DNA from: Tepiditoga spiralis | GTDB lineage: Bacteria > Thermotogota > Thermotogae > Petrotogales > Petrotogaceae | Reading direction: 5' to 3' | Assembly (NCBI RefSeq): GCF_014701195.1 | Contig: NZ_AP018712.1 | Coordinates: 1,568,501 to 1,632,500, forward strand | Length of the DNA: 64,000 nucleotides | Shown here: positions 1 to 9,072 of the stretch, piece after piece | How positions within the stretch are numbered: the first letter of the stretch is position 1 | How the letters are laid out: the number at the start of each line of letters is the position of its first letter | Position numbers and translations under genes: made by a program | Notes under the pieces: generated by a model | Database searches by the model: none | Told to the model about the DNA's origin: nothing | Seen by the model: the letters and a program-made list of their open reading frames with translations, nothing else

Positions 1-1
1 G

Positions 2-190
2 AAAGTAGTTCTTGCTATGGAAAAGAAAGTAGAAAGAGAAGAAGTTTTAAATCTTTTATCAAATGCTTTTAAAGCAATTGATAAAGCTGCTTCAAAAGGG
101 GTTATTCATAAAAATCAAGCTGCTAGAAGAAAATCAAGAATACATATAAAAGTAAAAAAATATCTTGGTGAAACAGCAGAAAATAATTAA
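2..190 (+). CDS. rpsT: 30S ribosomal protein S20 (bS20), 3' part
   Basis: This is the C-terminal 62 codons of ribosomal protein S20, which binds 16S rRNA in the body of the small subunit. The diagnostic stretch is [20 protein letters not shown] followed by a basic tail. The 5' end lies outside the window. A strong terminator follows 8 nt after the stop, so this is the end of its transcript. Confidence 0.93.
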   Translation, partial: KVVLAMEKKVEREEVLNLLSNAFKAIDKAASKGVIHKNQAARRKSRIHIKVKKYLGETAENN

Positions 191-197
191 ATCAATG

Positions 198-227
198 TCC
201 CGGCTCATTTTTGCCGGGATTTTTTTT
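198..227 (+). terminator. Rho-independent terminator after rpsT
   Basis: A perfect 7-bp GC-rich stem (TCCCGGC at 198-204 pairing with GCCGGGA at 213-219) is followed by eight T residues. It is one of very few GC-rich spots in this AT-rich DNA. Confidence 0.92.
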
Positions 228-250
228 AAGAAAGTTTTAGGAGGAATTTT

Positions 251-1186
251 ATGAAATATTTAAAATATTCTATAGATCCAAGAAAAGAAAAAAATGTTCC
301 AATAAATTGGGAAAAAATTTTTGAAAAAAAAGGTGAATTATACGTTGAAATAGGTTTTGGCGGTGGTGAATATATGGCTGAAATGGCTAAAAAAAATCCA
401 GAAGCTAATTTTATAGGATTTGAAACATCACTTACTGCTTGTGATAGAGCTCAAAAAAAGTTTTATAATTATAATTTAAACAATGTTAAAATTATAAATC
501 ATGATGCAAGATTTTGTATAAGAGAATTATTTGCCGATAATACGATTTCAAAAATAATAGTTAATTTTCCATGTCCTTGGCCAAAGAAAAAACATGAAAG
601 TAGAAGAATTTTTGTTGAAAAATTTAGAAAAACTTTATCTTCAGTATTGATGATTAATGGAAGTATGGAACTTGCAACTGATGTGGAATGGTATGCTAAA
701 GAAGTTTATGAAAACTTTAAATTGGATGATCATTTTGAAGTCGAAGAAATAGTAGAAAATTTTAATAGGCCAATTAAGACAAGATACGAAAAAAAATGGG
801 AAGAAGATAATAGAAATAAATATTTAGTTAAAATAAAAAAGATAAAAAATGGAAATGAAAACAGAATTATTTTGGAGGAAAATGATATGCCACATAGACA
901 CATAAAAGATATAAATATAGAAAAAATAACAGAATTATTAAATAAAAAGTTTCAATTTGAAAATGAAACATTTGTCATAAGAGAAATTTTTGAAAGTAAA
1001 ATAAAAGAAAGATATGTTTTGAAAGTATTTACATCGGATGATGATTTTACACAAGATTTTTTTGTTAATATAGTCAAAAGAGAAGAAGAATGGTTAATAA
1101 AATTAGAACAAATAACAACACCTTATAGAACACCTGCAGTAAAGTATGCAATTAATAAAATAGCAGAAGAAATTGAGGTGAAATAA
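251..1186 (+). CDS. trmB: tRNA (guanine-N7-)-methyltransferase, long form
   Basis: TrmB methylates G46 in the variable loop of tRNA using SAM. The SAM-binding motif is VEIGFGGGEYM near residue 32, and the family signature appears as NFPCPWPKKKHESRR near residue 105. Most TrmB proteins have Asp where this one has the first Cys (PDPWPK). At 311 residues it is about 100 longer than the usual 210-220; the extra part (roughly residues 215-311) is a separate basic domain with no motif I recognise. The ATG at 251 has an AGGAGGA site six bases upstream. gpsA starts one base after the stop. Confidence 0.9.
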   Translation: MKYLKYSIDPRKEKNVPINWEKIFEKKGELYVEIGFGGGEYMAEMAKKNPEANFIGFETSLTACDRAQKKFYNYNLNNVKIINHDARFCIRELFADNTISKIIVNFPCPWPKKKHESRRIFVEKFRKTLSSVLMINGSMELATDVEWYAKEVYENFKLDDHFEVEEIVENFNRPIKTRYEKKWEEDNRNKYLVKIKKIKNGNENRIILEENDMPHRHIKDINIEKITELLNKKFQFENETFVIREIFESKIKERYVLKVFTSDDDFTQDFFVNIVKREEEWLIKLEQITTPYRTPAVKYAINKIAEEIEVK

Positions 1187-1187
1187 T

Positions 1188-2162
1188 TTGAAGATAGCTA
1201 TTATTGGAAGTGGAAGTTGGGGTAGTGCCATGGCAAAATTACTTTCAATTAATGGACATAACGTAAAAATTTGGACTACAGATAAAAATGTATATAATAA
1301 TATTTTAAATGGAGAAAATCCAACGTATTTACCTGGAATTTCATTACCAAAATCAATAAAACCAATGTTTGATTTGGATAAAACAGTAGAAGATGTAGAT
1401 ATCATTGTTTTAGCTATTCCTTCACAAGCAATGAGAGAAGTTGTAGCTAAAATAAAAAATAGAAATGCAATTTTTGTTAGTTTAGCAAAAGGATTAGAAA
1501 TAAAAACAGGAAAATTAATGAATGAAATAATAAAAGATGAACTTGGAAATGTTAAGTATTGTGCATTAAGTGGACCAAGTCATGCAGAAGAAGTTGCAAG
1601 AGATATACCAACTAGTATAGTGGCTTCTGGAGAAAAAAAAGTAGTTGAAATTATTCAAAAAGAATTTAGTAATGTATCTTTTAGAGTTTATACAAATGAA
1701 GATTTAAAAGGTGTTGAACTTTGTGGTGCAGTAAAAAATGTTTATGCAATTGCATCAGGAGTAATAGATGGAATAGGTGGTTGGGATAATACAAAAGCAG
1801 CACTTATAACAAGATCATTAGTCGAAATTTCAAGATTTGTGGAAGCTTTAGGCGGAAAAAAAGAAACTATAATGGGCCTTGCTGGAATAGGAGATTTAAT
1901 AGTTACATGTACTAGTCAACATTCAAGAAACAGGCATGTTGGTGAATTTATTGGAAAAGGATATTCATTAGAAAATATATTAAATGATTTGAAAATGGTT
2001 GCAGAAGGTGTTTATACGGCTAAAGCCTTATATAATAACTTTAAAAAGGAACAAATAGAAATGCCTATTGCAGAGAAGGTATATAAGGTATTATACGAAA
2101 AAATTAATCCTAAAGAAGCAATAGAAGATTTAATGAATAGAAAATTAAAATCAGAAAATTGA
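1188..2162 (+). CDS. gpsA: NAD(P)H-dependent glycerol-3-phosphate dehydrogenase
   Basis: GpsA reduces dihydroxyacetone phosphate to sn-glycerol 3-phosphate, the backbone precursor of phospholipids. The N-terminus carries the Rossmann motif GSGSWG, and the C-terminal half has the catalytic-lysine region GAVKNVYAIASG and the substrate-binding GLAGIGDL. Length (324) is normal. The start is TTG at 1188 preceded by GAGGTGA. It is tightly packed between trmB and the next small gene, so the three are probably cotranscribed. Confidence 0.95.
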   Translation: MKIAIIGSGSWGSAMAKLLSINGHNVKIWTTDKNVYNNILNGENPTYLPGISLPKSIKPMFDLDKTVEDVDIIVLAIPSQAMREVVAKIKNRNAIFVSLAKGLEIKTGKLMNEIIKDELGNVKYCALSGPSHAEEVARDIPTSIVASGEKKVVEIIQKEFSNVSFRVYTNEDLKGVELCGAVKNVYAIASGVIDGIGGWDNTKAALITRSLVEISRFVEALGGKKETIMGLAGIGDLIVTCTSQHSRNRHVGEFIGKGYSLENILNDLKMVAEGVYTAKALYNNFKKEQIEMPIAEKVYKVLYEKINPKEAIEDLMNRKLKSEN

Positions 2163-2173
2163 GGAGTGATTTT

Positions 2174-2599
2174 ATGCAAGTAAATTTAGAACAAATTATA
2201 AATGTAATAATGGGTAAATTAGAAACATTAGAAATGTCATTAGAAGATGTAAAATTTAGAACTAATATTGCATTGAGAGTTTTAAGAAAGAATGATTTAT
2301 TAAAAGAAGAAATTATTAACGAAGCTGTTAAAGATGAATTTAAAGCACTTTTAGAAATGGAAGGAAATTCTGAAATAGATCTTCCAGAAGAAAAAATAAC
2401 AGAAGTTTCAAAAGGAATATTAAATTGGGTAGATAATGATTTAATAGAAATGAAAAATAAAATGAAAGAATACGAAGAAAAAATGAGAGAAATGCTTGAA
2501 AAAGAAAATGGACCTGATATAAGCATAGCCCCACCAGAACTCTTAAACCAATTAGATGGAATGAATAAAAATAAAGGAAATGGAAAGATAATATTATAA
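2174..2599 (+). CDS. Conserved-looking small protein of unknown function
   Basis: This 141-residue soluble protein is mostly helical and charged. An N-terminal helix (residues 1-60) is followed by a probable coiled coil around residues 90-118 (NKMKEYEEKMREMLEKE) and a Pro/Asn-rich tail. I recognise no family. I chose the ATG at 2174 because GAGGAGTGA sits at the right distance before it; a longer reading from TTG 2159 would run through that site. It is the last gene of the trmB-gpsA unit and ends in a hairpin terminator. Confidence 0.75.
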   Translation: MQVNLEQIINVIMGKLETLEMSLEDVKFRTNIALRVLRKNDLLKEEIINEAVKDEFKALLEMEGNSEIDLPEEKITEVSKGILNWVDNDLIEMKNKMKEYEEKMREMLEKENGPDISIAPPELLNQLDGMNKNKGNGKIIL

Positions 2600-2622
2600 A
2601 AAAGGCCTTAAGGCCTTTTTTT
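2598..2622. terminator. Bidirectional terminator between convergent genes
   Basis: AAAAGGCC, TTAA, GGCCTTTT forms a perfect palindrome with A and T tracts on its two sides. It can stop transcripts arriving from the gpsA side and from niaR on the other strand. Confidence 0.85.
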
Positions 2623-3121
2623 AATTTAATAAGATATTTAGTTCTTTTAAGTTGTTTAAAATACAATTAAATTGCTTTTCATTATCTACTTCTATTTTAT
2701 GTAAATGTACTCCATCATTTATTGAAGATAATGGTTTTGAAGTTTTCAATTTTGAAATAAAATCGTTAATTTCTTCGATAGTTTCAACATCTATTATTCC
2801 AGTGATTTCTCCATAAACTGGATGTTCTATTGTCACGTCTAAAATTTTTCCTCCACATTTTACAATTGTATATAATTCTTTTTCTATTAATTCATTGCTA
2901 TGTTTAACTGCAATAGATTTTATTAGTTTATTTGATTTATTTATATAGTATCCACGTGAATTAGAACGTATTAAAATTCCTTGAGCTTTTAAAATCGCAA
3001 TATCTTTTACAATAACTTGGCGAGTTACATTAAATTTTTTTGCAAGAACAGTTCCAGAAATTGGTTTTGTTTTTAAAGATAAGATTTCAATTATTTTTTT
3101 TTGCCTTTTTTCTTTATCCAA
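2621..3121 (-). CDS. niaR: NiaR-type niacin-responsive repressor (HTH plus 3H domain)
   Basis: NiaR represses niacin uptake and NAD synthesis genes when nicotinate is abundant. Residues 5-60 form a DeoR-like helix-turn-helix (LAKKFNVTRQVIVKDI), and the rest is a 3H domain. His74, Glu82, His139 and His141 lie where T. maritima NiaR (TM1602) has its metal ligands, as I recall His79, Glu87, His144 and His146, with a constant offset of five. The start is TTG 3121, directly after the niaP stop, with an AAGGAAGTGA site inside the end of niaP. The pair is therefore one operon and likely self-regulated. Confidence 0.85.
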   Translation of the reverse strand: MDKEKRQKKIIEILSLKTKPISGTVLAKKFNVTRQVIVKDIAILKAQGILIRSNSRGYYINKSNKLIKSIAVKHSNELIEKELYTIVKCGGKILDVTIEHPVYGEITGIIDVETIEEINDFISKLKTSKPLSSINDGVHLHKIEVDNEKQFNCILNNLKELNILLN

Positions 3122-4393
3122 TTAATTCACTTCCTTATTTAATGTTTCTGGTAAAAAGATATAGTTTAAAGTTCCAGTTATAAAAAATAATAATGAAATT
3201 CCAATTAATCCAATCATTATATTATTTTTTTCAAGAAAATAAGCAGTATAATAAGGGGCTAAGAAACCAGATAATCTTGTAATTGATCCAGATGTACCAT
3301 TTGCCGTTCCTCTAAAAGAAGTTGGATATAGTTCTGGAGTATAAGCGTATGTTAATCCCCAAGCTCCCATACAGAATATTGACACTACCATACTATATAA
3401 TAACACAGTAACATTTGTGTTTGCAAAAGCAAATAAAATAGAAGATATTCCAGTTCCAAATGTAAATAAAAGTATACTTTTTCTTCTTCCTATTTTTTCA
3501 ATTAAAAAAGCAGCTAATAAATAACCAGGTAATTGAGCTAAGTACATATAAAATAAATACCAATCTGTTTTAATAATACTTATACCTTTTTGGGCTAATA
3601 TTCCTTTAAACCATATAAAAACTCCATAGTAACCAAAGCTCATTACAAACCAAAGTAACCATACATTCAATGTTTTTGATAGATATTTTTTCTCAAATAA
3701 ATTTTTAATGGAAGATTTTGTAGATTTAGGAAAAATTATTTTTTCATTAAGAGTATATTTAAATAATTTTTCAAATTTTTTATTTTTATTTTTTAATAAA
3801 AGATATTTAGGTGATTCTGGTAAATATAAAATTATAAGAAACGGAATTAATCCTATTGAAAGAAACATATAATCATATTTCCATCCAAAATTTCTTCCAA
3901 TAATAATATGAAATAATGCAATCATTATACTTCCCAAAGCCCAGCTTGATTCCAACAATACTAAGTATTTACCTCTTATTGAAGTGTTTAAAAATTCTGT
4001 AAGATAAGTGTTTAATGCTGGTAATAATCCGCCAAAGCCAAAACCAGATATAATTCTAAAAATAATAAATAATGTAGGATTTGATGAAAATCCTGTTAAA
4101 ACAGAAAAAGTACTTGCAATAATGAGAAATAGTAAAGAGGCATTTTTTCTTCCTATAAAATCTGATATTAATCCTGCTATTAATGCACCTAAAAACATAC
4201 CAATAAATGTAGATGAAGATAAGGTTGTTGCAAATACTCTTGAAAGATGCCATTCATTCATTATCATTTTTTGTGTAAAAGGTAAAACCATTATTCCAGA
4301 TGCTACAAAAGCCCAGCCAAGTGCTGTTATGAATAACATGAATTTTCTTTGATTTTTGGATATTATCTTTTCAATAAGTGCATCTAAAGTCAT
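3122..4393 (-). CDS. niaP: Major facilitator family niacin transporter NiaP-like
   Basis: This 423-residue protein has the 12-helix MFS layout with the cytoplasmic loop motifs DFIGRKNA (loop 2-3) and EKIGRRKS (loop 8-9), and resembles the NiaP/sugar-porter branch. NiaP imports nicotinate, and sometimes nicotinamide, for NAD salvage. The substrate is inferred mainly from its position directly before niaR in the same transcript; the fold alone would also fit another organic-acid or sugar porter. The ATG at 4393 has a GGAGG site upstream. Confidence 0.8.
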   Translation of the reverse strand: MTLDALIEKIISKNQRKFMLFITALGWAFVASGIMVLPFTQKMIMNEWHLSRVFATTLSSSTFIGMFLGALIAGLISDFIGRKNASLLFLIIASTFSVLTGFSSNPTLFIIFRIISGFGFGGLLPALNTYLTEFLNTSIRGKYLVLLESSWALGSIMIALFHIIIGRNFGWKYDYMFLSIGLIPFLIILYLPESPKYLLLKNKNKKFEKLFKYTLNEKIIFPKSTKSSIKNLFEKKYLSKTLNVWLLWFVMSFGYYGVFIWFKGILAQKGISIIKTDWYLFYMYLAQLPGYLLAAFLIEKIGRRKSILLFTFGTGISSILFAFANTNVTVLLYSMVVSIFCMGAWGLTYAYTPELYPTSFRGTANGTSGSITRLSGFLAPYYTAYFLEKNNIMIGLIGISLLFFITGTLNYIFLPETLNKEVN

Positions 4394-4411
4394 TTTTAAC
4401 CCTCCTTTTTA

Positions 4412-4421
4412 TGTATATACA
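4412..4421 (-). promoter_or_regulatory. Candidate NiaR operator in the niaP leader
   Basis: TGTATATACA is a perfect 10-bp palindrome 18 bases before the niaP start codon. On the minus strand it lies just downstream of TTGTTACAAT, which contains a plausible -10 (TACAAT). Its placement over the transcription start would suit a repressor, but the site is short and AT-rich, so chance is possible. Confidence 0.3.
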
Positions 4422-4505
4422 GTAGCATTGTAACAAAAAAATGTTAATTTTAAATTAAATATTTAAAGTAAATTCTTTCAAGAAAAATGCTAATATAGAA
4501 ATGTG

Positions 4506-4514
4506 TGATATAAT
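4506..4514 (+). promoter_or_regulatory. Extended -10 promoter for nth
   Basis: TGATATAAT is an extended -10 element with no clear -35. It lies 26 nt before the nth start codon. Confidence 0.55.
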
Positions 4515-4540
4515 ATTGTATATAATGTTTGGAGGTATTT

Positions 4541-5152
4541 ATGAGAAATTTTAATGAAGAAGCTAGAATAATAATAAAAAATTACCCTTATTATCATGAA
4601 AATAGAGATCCATATGTTGTGCTTGTTTCAACTGTATTATCTCAGAGAACGACAGATGAAAATAAAGATTTAGCAACTAATAAAATTTTTAAAAAATATA
4701 AAAATGTTTTTGAAATTTCAAATTTAATTCCAGAAGATTTATATGAACTTGTCAAACCAGCGGGTATGTATAAACAAAAAAGTGAAAGAATAATAAAACT
4801 TTCAAAAATAATAGTAGAAAAATATAATGGAAAAGTACCAAATACAATTGAATCTTTAATAGAGTTACCAGGAGTTGGAAGAAAAACTGCAAATGTTGTT
4901 TTATATGTAGCTTTTGATATACCAGCTTTAGCTGTTGACACACATGTTCATAGAATAGCAAATAGATTGAAATGGATTAATACAAAAAAACCAGAGGAAT
5001 CAGAATTTGAACTTATGAAAATATTAAAAAAAGAATTATGGGGTCCAATTAACGGATCAATGGTGTCTTTTGGTAAACAAACATGTAAGCCAATAAATAC
5101 AAAATGCTTGGAGTGTCCTTTAAAAAATATTTGTCCAAGTAATAAATATTAA
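4541..5152 (+). CDS. nth: Endonuclease III (DNA glycosylase/AP lyase)
   Basis: Nth removes oxidised pyrimidines and nicks the abasic site in base-excision repair. The helix-hairpin-helix LPGVGRKTANVV carries the catalytic Lys115, and Asp133 lies in VDTHVHRI. Cys182, Cys189, Cys192 and Cys198 form the C-x6-C-x2-C-x5-C motif of the [4Fe-4S] cluster. I use ATG 4541 because GGAGG lies at 4531-4535; a longer in-frame TTG at 4529 would include this site. The 203-residue length is standard. It appears to be a single-gene unit. Confidence 0.95.
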   Translation: MRNFNEEARIIIKNYPYYHENRDPYVVLVSTVLSQRTTDENKDLATNKIFKKYKNVFEISNLIPEDLYELVKPAGMYKQKSERIIKLSKIIVEKYNGKVPNTIESLIELPGVGRKTANVVLYVAFDIPALAVDTHVHRIANRLKWINTKKPEESEFELMKILKKELWGPINGSMVSFGKQTCKPINTKCLECPLKNICPSNKY

Positions 5153-5168
5153 AAAATTATAATTTTTA

Positions 5169-5177
5169 TGGTATAAT
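5169..5177 (+). promoter_or_regulatory. Extended -10 promoter before cheA
   Basis: TGGTATAAT, with no recognisable -35, stands 38 nt before the cheA start. It is the first visible promoter of the 29-kb run of same-strand genes that follows. Confidence 0.65.
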
Positions 5178-5215
5178 CGTATTAAGAACAAATCTAACCC
5201 GTGAGGAGGGATAAC

Positions 5216-7267
5216 ATGGGAGATATGGATGTTTATTTGAGTGTATTTTTAGAAGAAGCAAGAGAAAATATTCAAAATTTAAATGATGCGCTTATGGCAA
5301 TTGAAAATGATCCTGAAGATGCCGAGAGAATAAATGAAATTTTTAGAATTATGCATACCCTTAAAGGTATGGCTGGTACATTAGGTTTTAATGAATTAGC
5401 AAAACTTTGTCATACTATGGAAAACACATTAGACAAAGTAAGAAATAATCAAATGAAAATAAATGAAGTTTTAATTGATTTGTTGTTTAAAGGTTTAGAT
5501 ACATTAGAAGAGTCATTAGACAATATTTCTGAAGGTGGAAATGGTCATACTGATTCTGTTAGTGATTTAACTAAATCATTTAACGATTTATTAGAAGGAA
5601 AATCACCAAGTGTATCTGAAAAGGTTGTAGCTGAAGAAAATAAAGAAGAAAACAAAGAAGAAAGTAATAATGAGAAAGAGGGAGAATTTTATTCTTTAGA
5701 GTTGGATGATATAACTAAAGATGCCTTAAAAGATGTTTATAATAAAGCAATAGAAAAAGATTTAAATTTTTTCTATGTTAGAATAAAATTAGAAGAAGGA
5801 ATACAACTAAAATTAGCTCGTGCTTATATGATTTTTCATAAATTTGAAGAATTAGGATGTGAAATAGTTTTTTCAAATCCTTCGACTGAAGATATTGAAA
5901 ATGAAAAATTTGATTTAATTCTTGAATTTGGTGTTGTTGTAAAAGCAGGAAGAGAAGAGTTAGCAGGAGCTATAAAGAGTATTTCAGAAATAGAATCAAT
6001 ATTAGTTGATAACTTTACTATTGAAACAATTAATGGAAAAGAAGAAGTTGAAGAAGAAAATAAAGAACCAAAAAATGTACCTGTTTCTAAAAAATCAGAA
6101 ACTAAGCCAAAGAAAAAAATAATGACTTCGCAATCTATAAGGGTTAATATAACTAAATTAGATGATTTAATGAATTTAATGGCAGAGCTTGTTATATCTA
6201 AAAGTAGAATTGCTGAAACTATGAAAAAATATACAATAAAAGAAATAGATGAAAGTTTATCACAACTTTCTAGAATAACGCTGAATTTACAAAGTATAGT
6301 TATGAATATAAGAATGGTTCCTATTGCATTTGTTTTTAATCGTTTTCCAAGACTTGTAAGAGATATAGCTAAAGATTTGAAAAAAGAAATAAACTTTATT
6401 ATGGAAGGTGAAGAAACAGAATTAGATAGAACTGTTGTTGATGAAATAGGAGATCCATTAGTTCATTTAATTAGAAATTCACTTGACCATGGAATAGAAA
6501 TGCCAGAAGAAAGAATAAAAAAAGGAAAATCAAAAGTAGGAACTATAAATCTTTCGGCAAGGCATGAAGGAAATAATGTTATTATAGAAATAAAAGATGA
6601 TGGGAAGGGTTTAGATAGAGAAAAAATATTAAAGAAAGCAATTGAAAAAGGATTAGTTGATGCAGATTCTGCTCATAATATAAAAGATGATGAAGTATAT
6701 AATTTAATATTTTTACCTGGTTTTTCAACAATGGATAAAGCAACAGAACTTTCTGGAAGAGGAGTTGGAATGGATGTTGTTAAATCCACAATTGAAGGTG
6801 CTAAGGGTACTGTTTTAATAGATTCTGTTAAAGATAAAGGTACTACAATTACAATAGTACTTCCGTTAACGCTTGCTATTATTACAGCTTTAAAAGTTAT
6901 GATAAATGGATATGTATATGCAATTCCAATTGCAAATATTGATACAACACAAAAAGTCACAGATGGAGAACTTAGAATAGTTCAAGATAGAGAAGTATTT
7001 TTACTTAGAGGTGAAGTTATACCAATAGTTAGAATGAGAAAAGTATTTAATTTAACTTCTGAACATAAAACAGAAGATGAAAATGTTGTTATAATAGAAA
7101 CTGGAAATAAAAAATATGGTGTTATAGTAGATAAGTTATTGGGTCAAGATGATATAGTAATTAAATCATTAGGTTCATTGCTTTCAGATGTTAAAGAATT
7201 TAGCGGAGGCGCTATACTTGGAGACGGAAGAATTGCATTAATACTTGATGTTGCATCATTATTTTAA
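5216..7267 (+). CDS. cheA: Chemotaxis histidine kinase CheA
   Basis: CheA phosphorylates CheY in response to receptors. The order is P1 Hpt with phospho-acceptor His47 ([13 protein letters not shown]), an acidic linker, a P2-like region around residues 150-270, the P3 dimerisation helices near 305-390, and a P4 ATPase with [15 protein letters not shown] and [11 protein letters not shown]-terminal P5 CheW-like domain completes it. ATG 5216 is preceded by AGGAGGG; the upstream in-frame GTG at 5201 would overlap that site. T. maritima places cheW between cheA and cheY as I recall, but here cheY follows directly. Confidence 0.96.
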   Translation: MGDMDVYLSVFLEEARENIQNLNDALMAIENDPEDAERINEIFRIMHTLKGMAGTLGFNELAKLCHTMENTLDKVRNNQMKINEVLIDLLFKGLDTLEESLDNISEGGNGHTDSVSDLTKSFNDLLEGKSPSVSEKVVAEENKEENKEESNNEKEGEFYSLELDDITKDALKDVYNKAIEKDLNFFYVRIKLEEGIQLKLARAYMIFHKFEELGCEIVFSNPSTEDIENEKFDLILEFGVVVKAGREELAGAIKSISEIESILVDNFTIETINGKEEVEEENKEPKNVPVSKKSETKPKKKIMTSQSIRVNITKLDDLMNLMAELVISKSRIAETMKKYTIKEIDESLSQLSRITLNLQSIVMNIRMVPIAFVFNRFPRLVRDIAKDLKKEINFIMEGEETELDRTVVDEIGDPLVHLIRNSLDHGIEMPEERIKKGKSKVGTINLSARHEGNNVIIEIKDDGKGLDREKILKKAIEKGLVDADSAHNIKDDEVYNLIFLPGFSTMDKATELSGRGVGMDVVKSTIEGAKGTVLIDSVKDKGTTITIVLPLTLAIITALKVMINGYVYAIPIANIDTTQKVTDGELRIVQDREVFLLRGEVIPIVRMRKVFNLTSEHKTEDENVVIIETGNKKYGVIVDKLLGQDDIVIKSLGSLLSDVKEFSGGAILGDGRIALILDVASLF

Positions 7268-7298
7268 TTAAAATAAACCTTAGGAGGTGTTTTCTTAA

Positions 7299-7664
7299 AT
7301 GGGTAAATCAATTCTTATTACGGATGATGCTGCTTTTATGAGAATGATTTTAAAAGATATTGTGACAAAAGGTGGATATGAAGTAGTTGGAGAAGCTTCA
7401 AATGGTCAAGAATCTGTTGAAAAATATAAAGAATTAAGTCCAGATTTTGTAACTATGGATATTACAATGCCAGTAATGGATGGTATTCAAGCAATAAAAG
7501 AAATAAAATCTGTAGATCCTAATGCTAAAATAATAGTATGTAGCGCTATGGGGCAACAAGCTATGGTTATTGAAGCAATACAGGCTGGAGCAAAAGATTT
7601 TATTGTTAAACCATTTCAACCTAATAGAGTTATTGAAGCTCTTCAAAAAATAGAGCAGGGATAA
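7299..7664 (+). CDS. cheY: Chemotaxis response regulator CheY
   Basis: CheY is the diffusible regulator that binds the flagellar switch when phosphorylated by CheA. It is a single receiver domain of 121 residues with all key residues: Asp9, Asp10, phospho-acceptor Asp54 (TMDITMP), Ser82 and Lys104 (VKPF). It has a strong AGGAGGTG site and is located between cheA and the flagellar export genes. Confidence 0.96.
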   Translation: MGKSILITDDAAFMRMILKDIVTKGGYEVVGEASNGQESVEKYKELSPDFVTMDITMPVMDGIQAIKEIKSVDPNAKIIVCSAMGQQAMVIEAIQAGAKDFIVKPFQPNRVIEALQKIEQG

Positions 7665-7667
7665 TAA

Positions 7668-8054
7668 ATGTTTGAATATGCAACAAATACTTCTACCTCC
7701 ACCACAAATATTGGTGGAGGAAGTTTGCTATTTTCTGGAGTGTTTTCAGTTATTTTTTTAACATTTATTTTAATAATATTTATTATACTTTATTTTTTTT
7801 TGATTAAGCACATGCGTGGAGGTAAAAAAAATAATAGTATAGGAATATTGAAAAAATATTATATAGACAATAATTTTTATATTGGAATTTTAAAAATATT
7901 TAATGAATATTATATGGTGTTATTTGGAAATTCATCTTCTGAAATAATAAAAAAAATGAGTTTTGAAGAAGTTAATGAAATAATTGGTGATGGCCAGAAA
8001 TTTTTTAATACTTTTACAAATTTTTTAAGTAAGGAGAAAGATAAAGGTGAATAA
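7668..8054 (+). CDS. fliO: Flagellar export-gate assembly protein FliO
   Basis: FliO helps assemble the FliP ring of the flagellar type III export gate. This 128-residue protein has a Ser/Thr-rich N-terminus, one membrane helix at about residues 22-48 followed by the basic KHMRGGKK, and a small cytoplasmic domain. Sequence similarity is weak, as is usual for FliO. The call rests mostly on topology and on its place directly before fliP, whose start it overlaps by 8 nt. Confidence 0.75.
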   Translation: MFEYATNTSTSTTNIGGGSLLFSGVFSVIFLTFILIIFIILYFFLIKHMRGGKKNNSIGILKKYYIDNNFYIGILKIFNEYYMVLFGNSSSEIIKKMSFEEVNEIIGDGQKFFNTFTNFLSKEKDKGE

Positions 8055-8802
8055 GAAAAAACTTCTGGCAACTTTATTTTTTATTTTTTTATCTATAGTA
8101 AGCTATACTGAAGACGTTATACCTGGAATTTCGATAAATATTAATCAAAATAACACAGGGACTTTGACGCCTACTTTGTTGATTATATTAATTATATCGG
8201 TTTTGTCAATTGCACCTGGTTTGTTAATGATGCTCACTTCTTTTACGAGAATAGTTATAGTAATGGGATTTTTAAGGCAAGCTATTGGAACAAGGCAAGC
8301 ACCACCAAATCAGGTTTTAGTTTCAATAGCATTATTATTAACTATAATGATAATGTATCCAACTTTTAATAATGTTTATGAAAAGGCAATAGTACCATAT
8401 AATAATGGCACTATTGGTTATGAGAAGGCTTTTGAAAATACTTGGACAGAGTTTAAAACATTTATGTTAAGAGAAATAACTTATCATAAAAATCAAGATG
8501 ATATATATATGTTAGCTTCATCTCTTAAGGTTAAAATAAAAGATATAAAAGATACTCCTTTTCAAATATTAGTTCCAGCTTTTGCTTTAAGTGAACTTGA
8601 AATAGCATTTAAAATGGGAATATTAATTTATCTTCCTTTTATAATTGTTGATATGGTTGTTGCAAGTGTTTTACTTTCTATGGGGATGATGATGATACCT
8701 CCAATATTAATTTCTTTACCATTTAAATTGTTGTTATTTGTTATAATAAATGGTTGGGATTTATTAATGGGAAGTTTAATAAATAGTTTTGCTGGAGGTT
8801 AA
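8047..8802 (+). CDS. fliP: Flagellar export-gate protein FliP
   Basis: FliP forms the core of the export pore with FliQ and FliR. An N-terminal cleavable-type hydrophobic signal (residues 5-20) is followed by the family hallmarks LMMLTSFTRIVIV, LRQAIGTRQAPPNQV and FQILVPAFALSELEIAFKMG. The start is GTG 8047 inside the end of fliO, with AAGGAGAAAG upstream, so translation of the two is probably coupled. Confidence 0.97.
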   Translation: MNKKKLLATLFFIFLSIVSYTEDVIPGISININQNNTGTLTPTLLIILIISVLSIAPGLLMMLTSFTRIVIVMGFLRQAIGTRQAPPNQVLVSIALLLTIMIMYPTFNNVYEKAIVPYNNGTIGYEKAFENTWTEFKTFMLREITYHKNQDDIYMLASSLKVKIKDIKDTPFQILVPAFALSELEIAFKMGILIYLPFIIVDMVVASVLLSMGMMMIPPILISLPFKLLLFVIINGWDLLMGSLINSFAGG

Positions 8803-8805
8803 TAA

Positions 8806-9072
8806 ATGACAGAAGAGGTTATAGTAGAAATTTTTACTAATGGAATAAGCATATTTTTATCTATAATAACTCCAATTTTGTTAATAAGTTTAGCAGTTGG
8901 ACTCATAATAAGTATTTTTCAAGCAGTTACTCAAATTCATGAGCAAACTTTAGTTTTTGCTCCTAAGATAATAATTACTTTTTTAGCAGTTTTATTTTTA
9001 TTTGGTTGGATGATGCAAAAACTAGGAGATTTTGCTTATGAACTTTTTACAAAATACTTAGGAATGATATAA
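8806..9072 (+). CDS. fliQ: Flagellar export-gate protein FliQ
   Basis: An 88-residue, two-helix membrane protein with the FliQ signature QAVTQIHEQTLVFAPKI between the helices. It packs around the FliP/FliR core of the export gate. GGAGG lies at the end of fliP. fliR begins immediately after its stop codon. Confidence 0.96.
   Translation: MTEEVIVEIFTNGISIFLSIITPILLISLAVGLIISIFQAVTQIHEQTLVFAPKIIITFLAVLFLFGWMMQKLGDFAYELFTKYLGMI

Noticed and set aside
1103-1405. Minus-strand open frame opposite trmB/gpsA, and many similar frames opposite other genes
   Set aside because: These follow from low GC and lie wholly inside well-supported genes. They lack ribosome sites and family features.
7265-7300. 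Missing cheW between cheA and cheY as a deletion scar
   Set aside because: The gap is a normal 31 nt with a ribosome site. cheW may simply be elsewhere in the genome, so absence here is not evidence of loss.
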